Assembly: GCF_014192515.1 (NCBI RefSeq)
Contig: NZ_JACHYB010000002.1
Location: 930,001 to 994,000 of the forward strand
Direction of reading: 5' to 3'
Origin: Microbacter margulisiae
Lineage (GTDB): Bacteria > Bacteroidota > Bacteroidia > Bacteroidales > Paludibacteraceae
DNA length: 64,000 bases
The position numbers and the translations under genes are program-made. Below the pieces are notes generated by a model. That model had not been told where the DNA came from. It made no database searches and saw only the letters and a program-made list of their open reading frames with translations. Of this stretch, positions 17,321 through 27,241 are shown piece by piece (the stretch's first letter is position 1; each line of letters starts with the position of its first letter).

Positions 17321-17698
17321 TTATTTTCCCGTTGATTTCGCTTCGATACTCAACGTAGCATGAGGAACAGCCCGCAAGCGCTCTTTTGGAATTAATTTTC
17401 CTGTTTCACGGCAAATGCCATAGGTCTTGTTTTCAATACGTACCAATGCGGCCTGCAAATGCTGGATAAATTTCATCTGCCGTTGTGCTAAACGTCCTGC
17501 TTCTTCTTTTGACAAAGTGGAAGCACCTTCTTCCAACACCTTGAATGTTGGCGACGTATCAGTAGTGTCGTTACCATCCATATTGGTTAAACTCAACTTA
17601 AGCAGCTCATAATCATGTTCTGCTTTTTCAAGTTTTTCTAAAATTAGAGCACGAAATTCCTCTAATTCTGCATCTGAGTATCTTGTTTTTTCTGACAT
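17321..17698 (-). CDS. DksA/TraR-like protein with degenerate zinc finger
   Basis: ATG 17698 (MSEKTRYSD) is chosen over 17707. The 125-residue protein has a long helical hairpin (about residues 8-85) and a C-terminal DksA-type finger, YGICRETGKLIPKERL...ATLSIEAK. Only the first of four cysteines remains; the others are Thr, Ser and Ala, so zinc binding is unlikely. Such cysteine-poor homologues are common in Bacteroidota and presumably still bind RNA polymerase near its secondary channel. It follows ileS by about 95 bases; lspA, which often comes next in related genomes, is absent. Confidence 0.85.
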   Translation of the reverse strand: MSEKTRYSDAELEEFRALILEKLEKAEHDYELLKLSLTNMDGNDTTDTSPTFKVLEEGASTLSKEEAGRLAQRQMKFIQHLQAALVRIENKTYGICRETGKLIPKERLRAVPHATLSIEAKSTGK

Positions 17699-17793
17699 GG
17701 TCAACACATTTTAAGACGTTATTTCGGACTGCTAAATTAGCCATTCAAACAGATATAGCCATATAATTTATTATATTTAACATCATTAAGATT

Positions 17794-20700
17794 TCACGCT
17801 TTTCCAATATAAAGGTAGACTTTAAACGACTCAAAATCAACTTCTATATTTTCCGTCAACTGTGAAACAAAGGTAATGCTGTTTGCCAAAGTCTGACCGG
17901 ATATGTAATCGGCATACGTTTTAACAGCTTCTTCGATATATTCCGATCGTAAAAACCGGATCACAATTCGATCGGTAATTTCATATCCGTTTGTTTTACG
18001 GAGATTTTGAATACGATTCACCAGTTCACGGGCAATGCCTTCCTGCAGAAGCGATTCTGTGAGAGTAATATCCAGAGCAACCGTCAGGTTACCTTCGTTG
18101 GCGACAAGCCATCCCGGAATATCCTCGGAGATAATCTCTACATCTGATGCTTCGACAGAGACTTGCTGATTGTCAATCATACATGACCAAACCCCATCTT
18201 GTTCAAGAAGCATGATCTCTTCCTGAGTCATAGCAGCAATAGTACTGGATAACTGCTTCATAATCTTGCCGAATTTTGGGCCTAACTTCTTGAAATCAGG
18301 TTTCACCCGTTTTACCAGAATTCCTGCCGTATTCTCGACAAAACGAAGTTCTTTAACATTCGTTTCACTCAGGATCAACGGTTGCACGGATTCGATATGC
18401 TCGCGAACAACAGCATCTTTCACGGGTAACAGAATGGATGAAAGCGGTTGGCGAACTTTTATATTAACCTTTTTGCGCAACGACAATACCATGGATGAAA
18501 TGGATTGCGCCAGATTCATTCGTTCTTCGAGCGTTTTGTCAATATATTGCATATTCGCTTCGGGGAATGAAGCCAGATGCACGGATACTGTATCTCCTTT
18601 TCCTGTCACGGAAATCAAATCGAGATACAAACGGTCAGCATAGAAAGGCGAAATGGGAGCCATCAGCCGTGCTACTGTTTCAAGGCAGGTATACAAAGTT
18701 TGGTAAGCTGATATCTTATCCTGATTGTAACCACCACCCCAAAAACGTTTCCGGTTGAGACGCACATACCAGTTGCTCAAATGATCATTGACAAATTCTG
18801 CAATAGCACGACCGGCTCGCGTCGGTTCATAGGTATTATAATAGGTGTTGGTTTCGTCAATCAACGTATTCAGCAATGAAAGAATCCAACGGTCAATTTC
18901 AGGACGTTCGTTCAATGGGATCTCATCTTCACGGTAAGCAAACCCGTCAACATTGGCATAAAGGGCAAAGAAGGAATAGGTATTATAAAGCGTTCCGAAG
19001 AATTTTCTCCGCACCTCTTCAATGCCGTCAACATCAAATTTCAGGTTGTCCCATGGCGACGCATTTGTAATCATATACCAGCGCAACGGATCCGAACCAT
19101 ATTTTTCGATGGTGGAAAACGGATCGACGGCATTGCCCAAACGTTTCGACATCTTGTTACCGTTTTTATCCAGCACCAAACCATTTGAGACGACTGCCTT
19201 GAAGGAAACACTGTCAAAAGCCATCGCAGCAATCGCATGCAGCGTGAAGAACCATCCCCTTGTCTGATCGACACCTTCGGCAATAAAATCAGCCGGGAAT
19301 GCTGTCTTCCCATCAATCAGCTCTCTGTTTTCAAAAGGATAATGCACCTGAGCATAGGGCATCGAACCCGAGTCAAACCATACGTCAATCAGGTCGGATT
19401 CCCGTTTCATCGGCTTTCCGCTACCGGAAACCAGGATGATATCATCCACATACGGCCGGTGCAGGTCAATCTTATCATAATTGGGTTTTGAAAAATCCTC
19501 AGGGACAAATCCTTTATCTTTGAAAGGATTGCTCTTCATCACGCCGGCGGCAACCGCTTGTTCAATCTCAGCATATAGTTCGTTAAGCGAGCCTATACAC
19601 TTTTCTTCAGCACCATCTTCCGTACGCCAGATCGGAAGGGGCGTCCCCCAGTAACGGCTACGTGACAGGTTCCAGTCCTGAAGATTTTCAAGCCATTTGC
19701 CAAAACGTCCTGTTCCAGTTGATTGCGGTTTCCAGTTGATTGTTTCGTTCAGCTCCATCATACGTTCACGACAGGCCGTTGTACGGATAAACCAGCTATC
19801 AAGCGGATAATACAATACAGGTTTGTCTGTTCTCCAGCAATGGGGATAACTGTGCACATGCTTCTCGATCTTGAATGCAAGTCCTTGTTGTTTTAGCATA
19901 ACCGACAGGTCAACATCCAGTGGAGCATCATCTTCTGTCAATGTATCATCATAGCTATTTTTCACATAACGCCCGGCATACTCCTTATATACAGGAATAT
20001 TAACTGATTTTACCACAAAATCAGCATCCAAATCTTCAACTTTATAAAATTTTCCAGTCAGATCGACCATAGGTCGTTGGTTACCGTCTTTGTCGGTCAG
20101 CAACATAGGGGGAACGCCATTGGCTTTAGCAACGCGGTCATCATCGGCACCAAAAGTAGGCGCAATATGAACAATCCCCGTTCCGTCTTCTGTTGTAACA
20201 AAATCGCCGGTAATCACGCGGAAAGCATTCTTTTCAATCTTAACAAACGGGATCAGCTGTTCATAGGTAACCCCTTCCAATTGTTTTCCCACATATTCTC
20301 CAACTACCTTAAAGGGAATCAGTTTGTCTCCAGTCTTATAAGCATCCAATGGAATATCGGCAGCTTTCGGATTGAAATGCTGCGAAAGTAACTCTTTAGC
20401 CAAAATATAAGTAGCAGGAGTCCCCGTATACGGATTGTAGGATTGCACAGCGACATACGTAATGGATGGGCCGACGCAGAGAGCTGTATTGGATGGCAAT
20501 GTCCACGGCGTTGTAGTCCATGCCAGGAAATAAGCGTCGCCCCATTGTTTCCATTCCGGCTTCGGGTCATTAATCCGGAATTGAGCTACACACGTCGTAT
20601 CTTTTACATCGCGATAACAGCCGGGCTGGTTCAGTTCATGAGTGCTCAACCCTGTACCGGCGGCCGGAGAATAAGGCTGAATGGTATATCCCTTATAAAG

Positions 20701-21225
20701 ATATCCTTTCTCATAAAGCCGTTTCAATAAAAACCACAATGTCTCGATGTAATGATTGTCATAGGTAATGTAGGGATGTTGCATATCGACCCAATAACCC
20801 ATCTTCCGGGTCAGGTCTTCCCATTCACGGGTATATTGCATCACATCCTTGCGGCAGGCGGCATTGTATTCTTCCACCGAAATGGTTTTTCCGATATCTT
20901 CCTTTGTGATCCCCAGTCGCTTCTCAACGCCAAGTTCCACGGGAAGTCCATGTGTATCCCATCCTGCTTTCCGCTCCACATAATATCCTTTCATTGTCTT
21001 GTAGCGGCAAAAAATATCTTTTATCGTACGCGCCATGACATGGTGAATACCCGGCATTCCATTAGCGGAAGGCGGGCCTTCATAGAAAACAAATGAAGGA
21101 TTTCCTTTGCGCGTTTCAAGACTCTGGCGAAAAACATCCTGTTTATCCCATTGTTCCAGAATTTCTTTATTCATCCCGGCAAGATCGAAAGCATTATGTT
21201 CGGTAAATTTCTTACTCATAATCAA
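17794..21225 (-). CDS. ileS: Isoleucyl-tRNA synthetase
   Basis: 1143 residues from 21225, with ATG 21219 (MSKKFTEHNAFDLAG) an equally good start. The class I signatures are present: GIHH within PPSANGMPGIHH (residues 51-62) and KMSKR (residues 691-695). An editing CP1 domain lies between, and a long C-terminal anticodon-binding region follows. The length and sequence fit the longer, eukaryote-like type 2 IleRS typical of Bacteroidota, a type often less sensitive to mupirocin (family knowledge, not tested). It charges tRNA-Ile in the cytoplasm. Confidence 0.97.
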   Translation of the reverse strand: MIMSKKFTEHNAFDLAGMNKEILEQWDKQDVFRQSLETRKGNPSFVFYEGPPSANGMPGIHHVMARTIKDIFCRYKTMKGYYVERKAGWDTHGLPVELGVEKRLGITKEDIGKTISVEEYNAACRKDVMQYTREWEDLTRKMGYWVDMQHPYITYDNHYIETLWFLLKRLYEKGYLYKGYTIQPYSPAAGTGLSTHELNQPGCYRDVKDTTCVAQFRINDPKPEWKQWGDAYFLAWTTTPWTLPSNTALCVGPSITYVAVQSYNPYTGTPATYILAKELLSQHFNPKAADIPLDAYKTGDKLIPFKVVGEYVGKQLEGVTYEQLIPFVKIEKNAFRVITGDFVTTEDGTGIVHIAPTFGADDDRVAKANGVPPMLLTDKDGNQRPMVDLTGKFYKVEDLDADFVVKSVNIPVYKEYAGRYVKNSYDDTLTEDDAPLDVDLSVMLKQQGLAFKIEKHVHSYPHCWRTDKPVLYYPLDSWFIRTTACRERMMELNETINWKPQSTGTGRFGKWLENLQDWNLSRSRYWGTPLPIWRTEDGAEEKCIGSLNELYAEIEQAVAAGVMKSNPFKDKGFVPEDFSKPNYDKIDLHRPYVDDIILVSGSGKPMKRESDLIDVWFDSGSMPYAQVHYPFENRELIDGKTAFPADFIAEGVDQTRGWFFTLHAIAAMAFDSVSFKAVVSNGLVLDKNGNKMSKRLGNAVDPFSTIEKYGSDPLRWYMITNASPWDNLKFDVDGIEEVRRKFFGTLYNTYSFFALYANVDGFAYREDEIPLNERPEIDRWILSLLNTLIDETNTYYNTYEPTRAGRAIAEFVNDHLSNWYVRLNRKRFWGGGYNQDKISAYQTLYTCLETVARLMAPISPFYADRLYLDLISVTGKGDTVSVHLASFPEANMQYIDKTLEERMNLAQSISSMVLSLRKKVNIKVRQPLSSILLPVKDAVVREHIESVQPLILSETNVKELRFVENTAGILVKRVKPDFKKLGPKFGKIMKQLSSTIAAMTQEEIMLLEQDGVWSCMIDNQQVSVEASDVEIISEDIPGWLVANEGNLTVALDITLTESLLQEGIARELVNRIQNLRKTNGYEITDRIVIRFLRSEYIEEAVKTYADYISGQTLANSITFVSQLTENIEVDFESFKVYLYIGKA

Positions 21226-21275
21226 CTAATTGTATGAAAAACAACCCCGTAAGGGTCCTCTCAAAAAAATTGTCA

Positions 21276-21283
21276 CAAAGTTA
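21276..21283 (-). promoter_or_regulatory. -7 element for ileS
   Basis: Reads TAACTTTG on the minus strand, an exact TAnnTTTG match, about 55 bases upstream of the ileS start. Confidence 0.5.
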
Positions 21284-21475
21284 GTCATTTTCTGCGAAAA
21301 AGCGTACGGTTGCGACACTCAGCTGTCCGGGTAATACCATATATCATTCAAGAAAATAAAGGGTTGCATCTTATTCTTTAAAGTGGTCAGACAGAGTATG
21401 ACTCCTTCCCCAAATATTTCTTACTCCGAAATCCGGAATAGGATTAGCGATCGGATAAATGCAAAATAATTCATT

Positions 21476-21483
21476 TATCTTTG
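21476..21483 (+). promoter_or_regulatory. -7 element for the secreted esterase
   Basis: TATCTTTG, exact match, about 160 bases before ATG 21641. The intervening leader contains no recognised structure. Bases 21284-21475 show no gene. Confidence 0.45.
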
Positions 21484-21640
21484 CCGTGTTATTTCTTGTA
21501 CATCAATCATTAACCTGGTTAAAAACTAAGCAGATAGTAGTGATCATCCTTTGTTCAGGAATTTCTGTAACTTCTTGCTGTTTTGTCGCTCAATGTCTAA
21601 ACGAGAATCTCACGTACTCATCAAGATAAATTATCAACCT

Positions 21641-22423
21641 ATGAAAACATTCAAACCCATCTATCCGCTTGCCATGACATTATTGCTATTTTGCCTTGGC
21701 AGTTCATTCTCTTTTGCCCAAACATCCCGCTTCAGTTCTGCAAAATATGTCGATTCAAAAGGCGATACGCTTAACTATCGGATTTTGACCCCCGACTATG
21801 ATACACTACGAACTTATCCACTTGTCATCTTTCTGCACGGATCAGGTGAACGGGGAAACGACAATGAGGCACAACTAAAATGGGGAGTGATGAACTTTGC
21901 AACCGATCGCGCCCTGACAATGCATCCGGCAATTATCGTCGCACCGCAATGTCCTGACAATGAAGATTGGTCAAACTTCAGCGAAGACAGTATTACACAC
22001 CAGCTTCATCTATTGTCTGAACCGTCGATGCCCATGCGTCTTGTCATTCAACTGATTCATCAACTTATCAGGACGCTTCCGGTCGATACAAACCGGATCT
22101 ATATTACCGGACTCTCTATGGGAGGATATGGAACCTATGATGCTATAGAACGCTATCCAGGGTTATTCGCAGCGGCAGTTCCAGTATGCGGAGCAGGCGA
22201 TACGACAAAAGTTGCATCCTTTGCCCATATTCCCATCTGGATTTTCCATGGAGCCGAAGATGCAGCAGTAAATCCATCCTATGCTTTGGAAATGCTCGAA
22301 GCATTGAAAAAAGCAGGAGCGCATCCCGGATTCACTTTCTATCCGGAAGTGGGACATTTCTCCTGGCTGGCGGCTTACAGCGACCCACTCATGATGGAAT
22401 GGCTGTTTCGACAACACAAATAG
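21641..22423 (+). CDS. Secreted alpha/beta-hydrolase (esterase/dienelactone-hydrolase-like)
   Basis: The frame opens at 21551, but ATG 21641 begins a clear signal peptide (TLLLFCLGSSFSFAQ), giving 260 residues. The oxyanion motif IFLHGSGERG, nucleophile S159 in GLSMGGYG, D207 in HGAEDAAV and H239 in EVGHFSW form a complete catalytic triad. It resembles the predicted-peptidase/phospholipase-type carboxylesterases often found in carbohydrate loci, where they may remove acyl or feruloyl groups. The substrate is unknown and no polysaccharide gene is adjacent. Confidence 0.85.
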   Translation: MKTFKPIYPLAMTLLLFCLGSSFSFAQTSRFSSAKYVDSKGDTLNYRILTPDYDTLRTYPLVIFLHGSGERGNDNEAQLKWGVMNFATDRALTMHPAIIVAPQCPDNEDWSNFSEDSITHQLHLLSEPSMPMRLVIQLIHQLIRTLPVDTNRIYITGLSMGGYGTYDAIERYPGLFAAAVPVCGAGDTTKVASFAHIPIWIFHGAEDAAVNPSYALEMLEALKKAGAHPGFTFYPEVGHFSWLAAYSDPLMMEWLFRQHK

Positions 22424-22756
22424 TCCGTTTTCAGGCGAAGATATACCTTCCTGTAATGATGGCTTTGCCGGGAATTAATATCAGGAAGTGCAATAAACTA
22501 TAACCTTCAATCTAAAGGGACGTAGTCCTGCAATCTTCGTAGAAGAAAATACCAAACAACAGATGAAGATTGCAGGACTGACGGTTTGAGGGAGTGGAGG
22601 TTATCACTTCCTCAATTTCTCATCTTCTGTAACTTCTTCAACTGACTGTTGTTTTGTCAGTCATTCAGTTATTCACTCGTCCATCCGGGAGCTATATTTG
22701 CCCGTTTGATCATTTTTGTGCTTTTCTGCTCCCGATAAGCGTTGTATATTTGTGGT
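22424..22756. other. Intergenic region with a pair of REP-like repeats
   Basis: Bases 22515-22543 carry an AGGGACGTAGTCCTG element followed by CAATCTTCGTAGA; 22565-22580 carries its inverted partner GAAGATTGCAGGACTG. Both belong to the same family as the array at 37.6-40.5 kb. A -7 element follows at 22693. Confidence 0.6.
22693..22700 (+). promoter_or_regulatory. -7 element for the two-component operon
   Basis: TATATTTG, exact match, 57 bases before ATG 22757. A second TATATTTG at 22745-22752 is so close to the start codon that it would give a nearly leaderless transcript; the first is preferred. Confidence 0.45.
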
Positions 22757-23845
22757 ATGATGAAGAAAAAAATAGATTACAGGGTAGCCCTTATTTCGTC
22801 GCTAATCATTGCACTCATAACAAGCGTCAACCGCATCGCAACATTGAGCTACCACGACTGGTATCCGGTCTTCTTTATCTTTGTGCTCAATTTCAGTGCA
22901 TCGATTGCCTGTTGGGGTGTGGTTTACCTTGCTGAGTATATTCTTCACAGAACATTCGGCAGGCCCAAGCAGCCCATGACACGCTTATCAAAAATCATTA
23001 GATACCAAATCATTAAATTCATTGCTTCTTCCATTATCGGTTTGGGCATTCTATTGACCGCCACCGGATCAATGTATTCATTTTTTATTCATCACGATCC
23101 TTTCCTGTTTAATGCCAACCTTGCGTTCGATCAATACCTTACTATTGCCGGCATCCGTTTCATAACGCTGATTATCGCCATTCAAATGATTAAGAATATG
23201 TTCGACCTGCTTGCCGAACGGCAAAGGATCCTTGTGGAAAATGAAAAGCTCAAACTGGCCACGCTCAATGCCCAGTTCCAGTCATTGAAGCAACAATTGA
23301 ATCCTCATTTTCTGTTCAACTCCCTCAACACGCTTAAAAGCATGGTAAAAAGCAATGATGTCCATGCAGAAGCTTTTGTGCTGAGGCTTTCGGAAATCTA
23401 TCGGTATATCCTGCAAAACCAGCATAACGATCTGGTTAGTATCCGTGAGGAGCTGAACATCTTGCAGGCCTATATTTTTATGTTGAAGGCGCGTTTTGAA
23501 GATAGCCTTACTGTAAACATCACCATCGACGAGGCTATTCTCGATTCCTGCCTGCTTCCGCCTTTCACCATGCAATTGCTGATTGAAAACGCGACCAAAC
23601 ACAATATTGTCTCGCAGGCAAAACCGCTTTGCATTAACGTATATAACATAGGCAGTGACCGGATCGTGGTAAAGAATAGCCTTCAACCAAAGCGGAATAC
23701 GGAAACATCGACGGGGGTCGGACTTGAGAATATTCATAAACGATGTACTTACCTTTGCGGAAGAGGCATCGAAATCACCAAAACAACCGGTGAGTTTATT
23801 GTCGAAATTCCTTTAATCACGAAAAATGAAAATCGTTATTCTTGA
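22757..23845 (+). CDS. LytS-type sensor histidine kinase
   Basis: ATG 22757 (MMKKKIDYRV) is chosen over TTG 22742. Four membrane segments occupy about residues 10-145, followed by a short coiled region and the His_kinase domain. The phosphorylated His is H184 in LNPHFLFNSLN. The ATPase part has PFTMQLLIENATKHN and GVGLENIHKR. Such YehU/LytS-type kinases have no dedicated extracellular domain and sense through the membrane. The stop overlaps the response-regulator gene by 20 bases, so the two are translationally coupled. Confidence 0.93.
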   Translation: MMKKKIDYRVALISSLIIALITSVNRIATLSYHDWYPVFFIFVLNFSASIACWGVVYLAEYILHRTFGRPKQPMTRLSKIIRYQIIKFIASSIIGLGILLTATGSMYSFFIHHDPFLFNANLAFDQYLTIAGIRFITLIIAIQMIKNMFDLLAERQRILVENEKLKLATLNAQFQSLKQQLNPHFLFNSLNTLKSMVKSNDVHAEAFVLRLSEIYRYILQNQHNDLVSIREELNILQAYIFMLKARFEDSLTVNITIDEAILDSCLLPPFTMQLLIENATKHNIVSQAKPLCINVYNIGSDRIVVKNSLQPKRNTETSTGVGLENIHKRCTYLCGRGIEITKTTGEFIVEIPLITKNENRYS

Positions 23846-24587
23846 AGATGAAGCCAAAACAGCCGCCGATCTCAAAGAAACATTGATACAACTGGACAAA
23901 TCGGCAGAGATCGTGAAAATTTTCGATAGCGTGGAAGCCTCCATCGACTATTTCCGGGAAAATGAGATGCCGGATATTCTCTTTTCAGATATCCAACTGG
24001 CCGACGGACTATCATTCGAATTGTTTGATGCCATTAACATTACCTGTCCTGTCATCTTCTGCACGGCGTTTGACGAATATGCCATCGAGGCATTCCGCAC
24101 CAAAGGAATCGATTACATCCTGAAACCTTTCGATGAACAATCCATCAGGAAGAGTCTGGAAAAAGTGAAACAACTCGAACAACATTTCACTTCGCAGAAC
24201 CATCTGCTGAAAACGTTGGGAGAAGCGTTGCTACAACAGAAAAACTATAAGACGGCTTTCCTGATTTCGTTCCAGGGGAAAATGATTCCGGTGGCAACGT
24301 CAGACATTGCCTGTTTTTACATCGCCGACGAAATGGTCTATCTCCACACTTTCTCCAATAAAAAATATGTAACCGACTATTCGCTTGACGAGATCGAACA
24401 CATGATCGATCCGAAGCAATATTATCGTGCCAACCGGCAATTTATTATCCATTTCAATGCCATCGTGGAAGTTGAACCCTTCTTTGCCCGTAAACTGGCG
24501 GTGAAAACCAACCTTCACCTCCCTTCTTCCATCGTTATCAGCAAGGCAAAAGCCACCGACTTTCTGGATTGGATGGAAAACCGGTAA
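23826..24587 (+). CDS. LytTR-family response regulator
   Basis: 253 residues. The receiver domain covers residues 1-120 with phospho-acceptor D55 (LFSDIQL), the acidic pair EDE near residue 8 and the Lys in LKPFD. The LytTR DNA-binding domain covers about residues 150-253 (FYIADEMVYLHTFSNKKY, YRANRQFIIHFNAI). It is the partner of the kinase it overlaps. The TolC/RND operon starts 228 bases downstream on the same strand and is the obvious candidate target. Confidence 0.95.
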   Translation: MKIVILEDEAKTAADLKETLIQLDKSAEIVKIFDSVEASIDYFRENEMPDILFSDIQLADGLSFELFDAINITCPVIFCTAFDEYAIEAFRTKGIDYILKPFDEQSIRKSLEKVKQLEQHFTSQNHLLKTLGEALLQQKNYKTAFLISFQGKMIPVATSDIACFYIADEMVYLHTFSNKKYVTDYSLDEIEHMIDPKQYYRANRQFIIHFNAIVEVEPFFARKLAVKTNLHLPSSIVISKAKATDFLDWMENR

Positions 24588-24677
24588 TCATGGCACTTCA
24601 CTGCCTGATGCTCGTTGCATAAGTTTCTTTCCTTGTTTCCCCTGTGCGCTACCGGCATCGCTTGTCCGGTTCACCAT

Positions 24678-24685
24678 TAAATTTG
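24678..24685 (+). promoter_or_regulatory. Possible -7 element of the efflux operon
   Basis: TAAATTTG, exact match to TAnnTTTG, 130 bases before the TolC gene. The region between should hold the LytTR binding sites if the operon is controlled by its neighbour; no clear direct repeat was identified. Confidence 0.35.
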
Positions 24686-24815
24686 CCCGCTCTCCCTCCT
24701 TTTCTCTTTCCGGCTCCTGCCTGAGGTTCTAATTTTGAACGCAAAACGAATGGACGGGGTTTCCTGAACCGGAATCATCTCCCGATCACCTATCTCCAAT
24801 CTATTTTACGTTCAT

Positions 24816-26153
24816 ATGAAAATAAAACAGATCTTTTTCATCTTCCTTTTTTCGGTTTGTGCGGCAACAGCAGGTGCCCAGGCTGACTACTCACTCACGG
24901 ATTGCATTCAATACAGCCTTTCTCACCACATGTCAGCGCGCATTTACGGCAATGACCTCAGGATTGCCAAAGCGCAATCAAACCAGGTAGTTTCTTCCTA
25001 TTTGCCGCAAATCAGCAACTCGGTTCAGTTTATCAATAACCTGAGTCTGGCAACTACCGTGATCCCGGCGGGTATCATTTCGAAAACGCCCCTGGATGTA
25101 CAATTCGGACAAAAATACAATGCCAACCTTTCCCTGGATGTGATGCAACCCATTTATGATCAGGAAAAAATTGACGCCATCCGTGCCAATCGTTCCAACC
25201 TGAAGATTGCTTCCCTGCAAGACAAGCAAAACCAGGAAAACCTGATCTATAACACGGCAATGGCTTATTTTCAGGTATTGATATACAAAGAACTGGAACA
25301 TAAACTGAATACAACAGAACAGACATACCGGCAGTTGATGAAGATTATCGATCTGCAGATTCAGAAAGGAGTGGCCATACAGACGGATGCCGACCGTTTG
25401 CAGGTAAGCCTGAACGCTACCTCCTATCAACTGGACGAAACCAGGGCGCAGGAGAAAGTGGCATACAATACGCTGAAAAACGCCATGGGCTTCCCGCTCG
25501 ATTCTACCATTCAGATTACCGATACGCTCGGGCTCGACTCGTATGTCAACATGCCGTTCAACCAGCCGATGGTAACCGACAGCCTTTTCAGCTATCACAT
25601 CAATCAGGCAAATGTAGAATTGCAAAAGCTGAATTACCAATCGAAGAAAGCAGCTTTCCTTCCCACCATTAATGCCGTTGCGCACTGGGGTGACCAGGCC
25701 CAGAACAATGATTTGTCGCGTGTGTTCAACACCTGGCATATGAACACCTATGTGGGCGTTGCAGTGACACTTCCGTTAAATAGCTTTTGGGAAAAGACAA
25801 GCAAGATTCACGAAAGCCAGCTCCAGTATGAAAATGCCAAACTTTCGCTGCAATTGTCGGAACAAAACTACAAGTTGCAGTACGAAAATGCGCAAAAGGA
25901 ACTCCTCACAGCCTTCAATGCCTACCTGAACAACAGGAATAACCTGGCGTTGGCAAAAAGGGTGCTTGATGACACTGACCTCAGTTATCAAAAAGGCACA
26001 TCCACGCTGTCTGATTTCCTGAACGATGACAATGCTTACAAAAATGCCCAGACCAATTACATCAGCAGCCTCTATTCCTACATGAGCGCCCGGCTCGATT
26101 ACGAAAAAGCCAAAGGAACGCTTTTTTCTTTTTATCAACACTTACGCAACTAA
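24816..26153 (+). CDS. TolC-family outer-membrane efflux protein
   Basis: 445 residues with a signal peptide (FFIFLFSVCAATAGAQA). Two outer-membrane-efflux-protein repeats, each with long coiled helices rich in Gln/Asn/Ala, span about residues 30-215 and 240-440. It forms the trimeric channel tunnel through the outer membrane. Its gene opens a three-gene efflux operon, 13 bases before the adaptor gene. Confidence 0.95.
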   Translation: MKIKQIFFIFLFSVCAATAGAQADYSLTDCIQYSLSHHMSARIYGNDLRIAKAQSNQVVSSYLPQISNSVQFINNLSLATTVIPAGIISKTPLDVQFGQKYNANLSLDVMQPIYDQEKIDAIRANRSNLKIASLQDKQNQENLIYNTAMAYFQVLIYKELEHKLNTTEQTYRQLMKIIDLQIQKGVAIQTDADRLQVSLNATSYQLDETRAQEKVAYNTLKNAMGFPLDSTIQITDTLGLDSYVNMPFNQPMVTDSLFSYHINQANVELQKLNYQSKKAAFLPTINAVAHWGDQAQNNDLSRVFNTWHMNTYVGVAVTLPLNSFWEKTSKIHESQLQYENAKLSLQLSEQNYKLQYENAQKELLTAFNAYLNNRNNLALAKRVLDDTDLSYQKGTSTLSDFLNDDNAYKNAQTNYISSLYSYMSARLDYEKAKGTLFSFYQHLRN

Positions 26154-26166
26154 AAACATATCACCA

Positions 26167-27231
26167 ATGAAGCGCAAAACAGCCATACCCGTTACTATCT
26201 TCAGCATAGTGGTAGTCGCCATTGCAGCGACTTTAACCGTAAACAAGAAAAAAATCGATGCTGCCAACCAGATTGTCGACCGGTCGCTGATTCCCGTATC
26301 GGTCACCGTTTCCAAAGTAACAAATCAACCGATGACCATCAATCTTACGTTGCCGGCCATCCTGAATCCTTACGAATCGGCTAATATCTCGGTGCAGACA
26401 CCGGGAATCATCAGTTCGTTATCCATTGACAAAGGGAGTCGTGTTGCACAAGGCGAAATAATAGGCGCCATCGATATGCGGGTTGCACGATTGAATCTGG
26501 ATGCTGCCCAACTGAACAGCGAAAAGCTGAAAGAAGACTATCAGCGTACCAAAGCCCTTTATGAAGGAAACGCCGCCAGCAAAGTGAATTCCATCGACAC
26601 AAAGTATGCCTATGAAAACGCGGGCATACAGGTAAAACAGATCAAACAGCAGATCGCCAATGCCAACATAGTTGCTCCCATCAGCGGCATCATCAATGCA
26701 CGCAACCTGCGGGCGGGAGAATTTGTCAATCCGGGAATGACCATTGCTTCGGTGGTCAATATCTACCAGTTGAAGGCAAGCGTGTATGTGGATGAAGCGG
26801 ATGTGTACCAGTTACACCTGGGAGAAACCGCTACGGTGACCACCACTGTGTTACCTGGTCAATCATTGACAGGAAAGGTCATTTTTATCAGTCCGCAGGG
26901 AGACGACAACCACAATTACCAGGTGGATATCCTGCTGGACAACAGAACCAAGCCGATGCTGAAAGCCGGAACCAACGTGAATGTCTCGTTCGACTTCAGT
27001 CCAAAAGGCAATGTGCTGCAAATACCCAAAATTGCCCTTGTGGATGATCATCAGCGTCCTTACGTCTATGTTATCAACGGAAACAGAGCCGAAGGGAGGT
27101 ATATCACCACAGGAGCAGATCAGGGAGAATACATCCAGGTAACGAACGGATTGAAAGAAGGCGACGAAGTGGTCGTTTCGGGGCAAATCAATCTCCAAAA
27201 CGGAAGCCTCATTACCATTGTCAACCACTAA
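26167..27231 (+). CDS. RND efflux periplasmic adaptor (membrane fusion protein)
   Basis: 354 residues with an N-terminal membrane anchor (VTIFSIVVVAIAATLTV). Barrel-sandwich/lipoyl halves (GIISSLSIDKGSRVAQGEIIG and IVAPISGIINARNLRAGE) flank a short helical hairpin. A beta-barrel and membrane-proximal domain follow (ATVTTTVLPGQSLTGKV, KEGDEVVVSGQINLQNG). It links the RND pump to the TolC channel. No lipobox is seen, so it is anchored by its signal helix. Confidence 0.94.
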   Translation: MKRKTAIPVTIFSIVVVAIAATLTVNKKKIDAANQIVDRSLIPVSVTVSKVTNQPMTINLTLPAILNPYESANISVQTPGIISSLSIDKGSRVAQGEIIGAIDMRVARLNLDAAQLNSEKLKEDYQRTKALYEGNAASKVNSIDTKYAYENAGIQVKQIKQQIANANIVAPISGIINARNLRAGEFVNPGMTIASVVNIYQLKASVYVDEADVYQLHLGETATVTTTVLPGQSLTGKVIFISPQGDDNHNYQVDILLDNRTKPMLKAGTNVNVSFDFSPKGNVLQIPKIALVDDHQRPYVYVINGNRAEGRYITTGADQGEYIQVTNGLKEGDEVVVSGQINLQNGSLITIVNH

Positions 27232-27241
27232 ACCCACAAGC

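Noticed and set aside
22742..22756. TTG start for the sensor kinase
   Set aside because: It overlaps a TATATTTG promoter-like sequence; ATG 22757 directly precedes the first membrane segment.
24978..25739. Long minus-strand frame opposite the TolC gene (253 codons), and similar frames opposite the RND genes
   Set aside because: They are shadows of strongly supported genes on the plus strand and show no family features.
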